Of a DNA stretch of 64,000 nucleotides, positions 60,401-64,000 are shown one piece after another. The stretch covers positions 1-64,000 of the forward strand of contig JASANG010003550.1 in NCBI GenBank assembly GCA_030248215.1, read 5' to 3'. The notes below the pieces were generated by a model that worked only from the letters and a program-made list of their open reading frames with translations, did no database searches and was not told where the DNA came from. Both the position numbers and the translations under genes were made by a program. Each line of letters begins with the position of its first letter. Position 1 is the first letter of the stretch. This stretch comes from Enoplolaimus lenunculus (Eukaryota; Nematoda; Enoplea; Enoplida; Thoracostomopsidae).

Positions 60401-63400
60401 AAACAAATGCGAAAACGACAAATGGCTGAAGTAAACAGTGTTGCGACATAATTTAGTCTTTACGTAATCGTGAAACATATTTGTTTTATAGACGCAAGTG
60501 TCAAGCGTTATATATGCTAAAACAAATTTGCGTAAACTTACGGTATATAGTATCGTTACCAGTATAGCAAAAATTTGCAATACTGGTTTGCTCAGTGTTT
60601 GAGCAGGTTCGAGTCTCACTGCATCCACAGCAAAATTTCAAATGCTTAACTTGAGGATTTATATTGAGCGAAGTTTTCGAGCTTTTTACAATGTACAATA
60701 TTTTCGCAGATGTTTACATCTGCAAACTTCAATATATTTTTAGGAAATGGTTGAAGTCGCGGGCGAAGAAGAGCAAGAACTCGCAGCCGAAATGGCAGCC
60801 CAGTTTCTAAGCGAAGAATTGCCAGGTTAGATTTGACAGTATTTAATGCTTATTGCTTAGCTAAAATAACCACGAAGGGTTAACCGATACTTGTGATGTA
60901 TTGTTCTATTTGCGGTAGCTAGAGGTGGATGTCTCGGTATTTGGCAGGTCTCATTCTCGGTTTTTTGAGTGTCGGTTGTTTGGAACCCAGACCCAGAGTC
61001 GAGGATTCAACAAATGCATCGCCGTCTTGTTCACGTAAGTGACACTTAAGAATTTTTATAGTTACGCAGTAATATCAGCAGATGTGCTGAAAAACACAGA
61101 CAAACTACGAAATACCCATTTAAACTAATTCTTGAAAATTTTATTTTTTTGGTGATGATAGTCAGGTCTCGGGTTTTAACCGAAACCTCCCGTCCTTTGC
61201 GGCAGCGTCGCGTTGTATAATTATAAGTACTGTATGATTTGCAGAATCAACATTTGGAATGCCTAAAGCTGGTGCTGGCATGTGGGCATCGATTGTACGA
61301 ATTGTTAACCCGTCTGATCAAGCAACGCTTCATGAAATACATTTAGAGCAAAACGAAGCTGCATTTAGGTACAAAATTGAATTGTTGCTTTATGCTGCGT
61401 TGATTTTTTTAATTAAGTACCACATGCACGTTGTGAAATGACAAGCATTAATTCTAAGCTTTTCAGTTACATTAAATAGATTCTATTCTCAGAAATGGGA
61501 GTCTCGACAAGTCTCGGTATTTGGCAGGTCTTGGTCTCAGTTTTTTGAGTATCGATGGTTTGAAGTCGAGACCAGAAGTTGAAGGTTCAAGAAATGTGTG
61601 AATTTTGATTGATTTCGACAACAGTCGACAATCTTGTTGCAATTACACAATCGAACCAGTCGTTTAATATCAACAGTTTCAAACACGATACAAAATAAAA
61701 CTAAACTAAGTTTTTTTAAATTGATTCAAATTAAAAATTATTAGGTTCTTTCAACGAATGCTTTTTATTAGTAATTTTTAACAAAAATGCAATCGCTTCT
61801 CTTTATTCATGAAATCAATTGTGAAAACTCATTTTATGGAAATTTATTTCAATTTTTACAAGTTCGAACTTAGAATTTTCTTAAATTGAAAATTTTATCA
61901 CAAAATGTATGGCTGTATTGTTGAATTAAGTGATGTCTGATGAATAAGAATCTAAAACCTATGAAGAACACAAAAAATTTACGAAAAATGCAGTAGAAAT
62001 GTTTTATTTTGAAATTTTGAATTTTATCGGTGATACTAAAAATTGACCGATACCGAAACTTTTCATGGCCGGCCTAGGTAGTCAGATCTCAGCCTCGATT
62101 TTAACCCAGACCGCTCATTCTTGCCGATAGAGCGGCTTTATTTAGTTTAGTGCTCCGAACAATTAGCTGACTTTGATCGTTCAAATGTTAGTAGCACATT
62201 ATCGTTGTACTATTTCAGCATTGCACTCGTGAAATTTGCATGTCAGCCTGGCGTGAGCTTTGTTCTGGTTGGCGTTGCAAGAGGCTTGAAATTACGACCG
62301 CGAAGTATAGAAGGCGGTGCAATATTAACGTATCGTCTTGCGCCCAACGGCGATAAACTGGAACTTGTGCATAAAACTTTTGTTGATGAGGTACGTCGTA
62401 GGATTCTACTTATTGGATTTTGCTGGCAAAAGTAGAGTGAAAGTACTGGCGAACACTTAACGCCATGGTTTTGCTATAAGCCATAGATGGCAGTGTTTTA
62501 TTCGGCTATAGCATTACTGTATTCGAAAAGGCTACAATGTTTATCGTAGCTTTGATATGAAAATTGATTGAGCTGTACTCCATAATACACCTTTATGTGC
62601 AGACGAGAATTCAGAAATTATGGGTATTATTTCTTAATCTTGAAACTTGTGTGTGACAATAGAAAGGCTATCTGTTAAACTGCAAAACGGAACGAAGTAG
62701 AAGTGGGACACATTACTCTATCATAACATGGTTTATTCTTTCAGATACCTGGAGCAATTGCATCGTTTCAAGGACGAGCGATCATTGGTGTTGGCCGATT
62801 GTTGAGGATATATGACTTGGGCAAAAAGAAATTACTCCGCAAATCAGAAAACAAAGTAATACTTTAGTGTTTAGAAAGTCTGCTGATGACCAATTGTTTT
62901 AAGGAAATTTAAAACAACTTACATCAGCAATTGGGGGAATATACTATTGATCGACTTGGCCCACGACCTATGCACTCAGTGAGCAAATAGCAGGAGTATA
63001 TATTCTTTTCTACTAGACTGGTAGGGGTTGGAGATGGCTGGTGCCTATTTGGTACCATATTTTAAATGCAATTTTGACTCGTCATGATGCGTCTTATTAA
63101 AATTATTACACTCAGGGATCGTCCTTATATCTCATTCCGCATAAATATCTGGCAATAAACCGACAGCCATAGTCGGTTCCGGGATTCTGCATAGACCTAT
63201 CAGATACCAGATTGACGTGGAAATAGTAGTCATTTTTGGTGCAACTATATTTTCAGTGCACGTCCAGAAGCTTAAGTTTTTTACACTGAAGTAAAATAAA
63301 CTCCAGGTTAAAAATTAATTTTACATACAGTAAACATACAAGTACTTTTGTGCAACTAAAATACAACAACCACTGCACAAACGTAAATTCTGTATCTGGC

Positions 63401-63883
63401 TAAATTCCGGTTCCGATAAACATCACTATCCGGCTCCGGTATGCAGCAAAAAGATTCATTTTCACGTTACGGTATCAATAGATAACGTTTTGGCTCATTG
63501 TTTCATTATCTCTCCGGATGGTACCAGCCTGGGGGTAATTCTAGCAGAGCTATCCGTCTGACTTATGGTTGCAAATCTGACCACATGAAAACGAAACTAT
63601 CAGAATAAACTTATCAGGCGTGCGTTGTCTATTGAAGCAGTTGAGTAAAAAATGTTTATCCATTTTTAAGCACATTCCAACCGTCATTATGGGTATTCAA
63701 ACTCTTGGGCATCGCATTTTTGTTATCGATGTGAGCGAAAGTGTACATTTCGTGCGTTACAAGCCATCAGAAAATCAACTCATTGTGTTTGCGGATGATA
63801 GTGAACAACGCTACTGCACGGCGCTCTGTTTGTTGGACTATGACACGGTTGCTGTTGCTGATAAGTTTGGCAATCTTTTTGTG
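51489..63883 (+). CDS. SF3B3: Splicing factor 3B subunit 3 (SF3B3/SAP130), partial at 3' end
   Basis: Structural subunit of the SF3b part of the U2 snRNP; a nuclear triple beta-propeller protein of the DDB1/CPSF160 family that scaffolds SF3B1. Twenty-four phase-compatible GT-AG exons: 51489-51714, 52980-53056, 53221-53314, 53544-53716, 54278-54419, 54571-54683, 54988-55050, 55222-55296, 55487-55590, 55861-56026, 56162-56257, 56963-57035, 57497-57648, 57948-58103, 58376-58531, 58808-58924, 59227-59349, 59638-59792, 60256-60430, 60744-60825, 61245-61368, 62219-62390, 62745-62855, 63671-63883. They give about 1046 residues, nearly collinear with the 1217-residue human protein; the last 170 or so lie beyond the window. 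It begins [10 protein letters not shown], with landmarks [42 protein letters not shown] and DKFGNLFV. The loop after VEMGG (exon 16) is about nine residues shorter than in human. An acceptor-like TTTTTCTAG ends four bases before the ATG. Introns 1, 11, 20 and 21 hold MITEs. Identity is certain; splice ends are read by eye. Confidence 0.97.
51881..52255. mobile_element. hAT-type MITE in SF3B3 intron 1
   Basis: Left CAGGGTGCAGCCGGAATTCC, right CCGGTTGCACCCTG; same family as 38213-38892. The flanking 8 bases match only in part. A further fragment with GGAGCCGGATATCCGG follows at about 52360-52452. Confidence 0.8.
56282..56651. mobile_element. CpG-rich MITE in SF3B3 intron 11
   Basis: Inverted ends CAGTCACTGACAGAATTAAG and TTAATTCTGTCCGTGACGG with TA on both sides; mariner-like. 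The inside is repeated CG-rich palindromic words (CGCGATCG, ACCGCGGTTC), very different from the AT-rich gene around it. It begins 24 bases after the exon 11 donor. Confidence 0.88.
60925..61215. mobile_element. MITE in SF3B3 intron 20
   Basis: Starts with TGTCTCGGTATTTGGCAGG and ends with TTTTAACCGAAACCTCCCG. The same ends flank a longer relative in the next intron (61497-62125), and fragments lie near 45840-45900 and 47160-47215. Confidence 0.6.
61497..62125. mobile_element. Longer relative of the same MITE in SF3B3 intron 21
   Basis: Begins GGGAGTCTCGACAAGTCTCG with TATTTGGCAGG shared with 60925, and ends GATTTTAACCCAGACCGC. The middle is AT-rich and unlike the shorter element. Confidence 0.55.
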
Positions 63884-64000
63884 GTAAGTTACTGTGATGA
63901 AAGCCGGTGGTAAATCAACTCTATAACAAAGCATTCACAAGAAACAAATTTCTAAATTGCCAATCGTAAATCTTATATTCGCAACGAAAACGCATATACC

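Noticed and set aside
1-64000. CRISPR array, bacterial operon or ribosomal RNA
   Set aside because: The arrays have no regular spacer structure, the genes have introns, and no rRNA-like sequence was seen.

Overview
The window is AT-rich animal DNA. It holds intron-rich housekeeping genes with GT-AG introns of a few hundred bases, sitting in a very dense bed of short DNA transposons (MITEs), tRNA-derived SINEs and minisatellites. The genes identify a metazoan but not a phylum. Two details lean towards an animal that uses spliced-leader trans-splicing. Each gene has an acceptor-like site just before its ATG, and two same-strand gene pairs have operon-like spacing of about 100-190 bases with AATAAA between them. 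TTAGGC-like hexamers, the nematode telomere unit, also occur, but here they lie inside mobile elements, so they are weak evidence. Nematode, tunicate and other trans-splicing invertebrates all remain possible.

Layout. At 1-19.4 kb there are diverged tandem copies of a unit of about 5-6 kb. Two copies carry a small secreted cysteine peptide gene on the minus strand, one apparently whole and one decayed. The unit is interrupted by arrays of a short repeat whose core is TTTTGGCGGGAAA, and by MITEs. At 10.3-12.7 kb there is a block of higher GC that I cannot assign. At 19.4-28.4 kb the sequence is repeats: a foldback family with TTAGGC-like interiors, a deleted piggyBac nested in one of them, a 58-bp array and several further MITEs. 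At 28.8-31.8 kb lies a two-exon gene for a probable acylated globin-like protein, whose intron carries a 24-bp array, a 21-bp CpG-rich array and two MITEs. At 33.2-45.8 kb, all on the minus strand, lie an unidentified gene tail followed closely by RSL1D1 (ribosome biogenesis), and an unidentified 125-residue gene followed closely by TMEM177 (cytochrome c oxidase assembly). At 46-51.5 kb there are SINEs, hAT remnants and MITEs. From 51.5 kb to the end lies SF3B3 (U2 snRNP splicing factor) on the plus strand, 24 coding exons and about 1046 residues, running off the right edge.

The conserved genes share no pathway: one acts in splicing, one in the nucleolus, one in the mitochondrial inner membrane. 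What links them is their arrangement. The most unusual content is in the repeats: MITEs that carry or seed tandem arrays, a TTAA-flanked MITE with a tRNA-like pol III promoter, and two SINE families with different heads but a shared central block.
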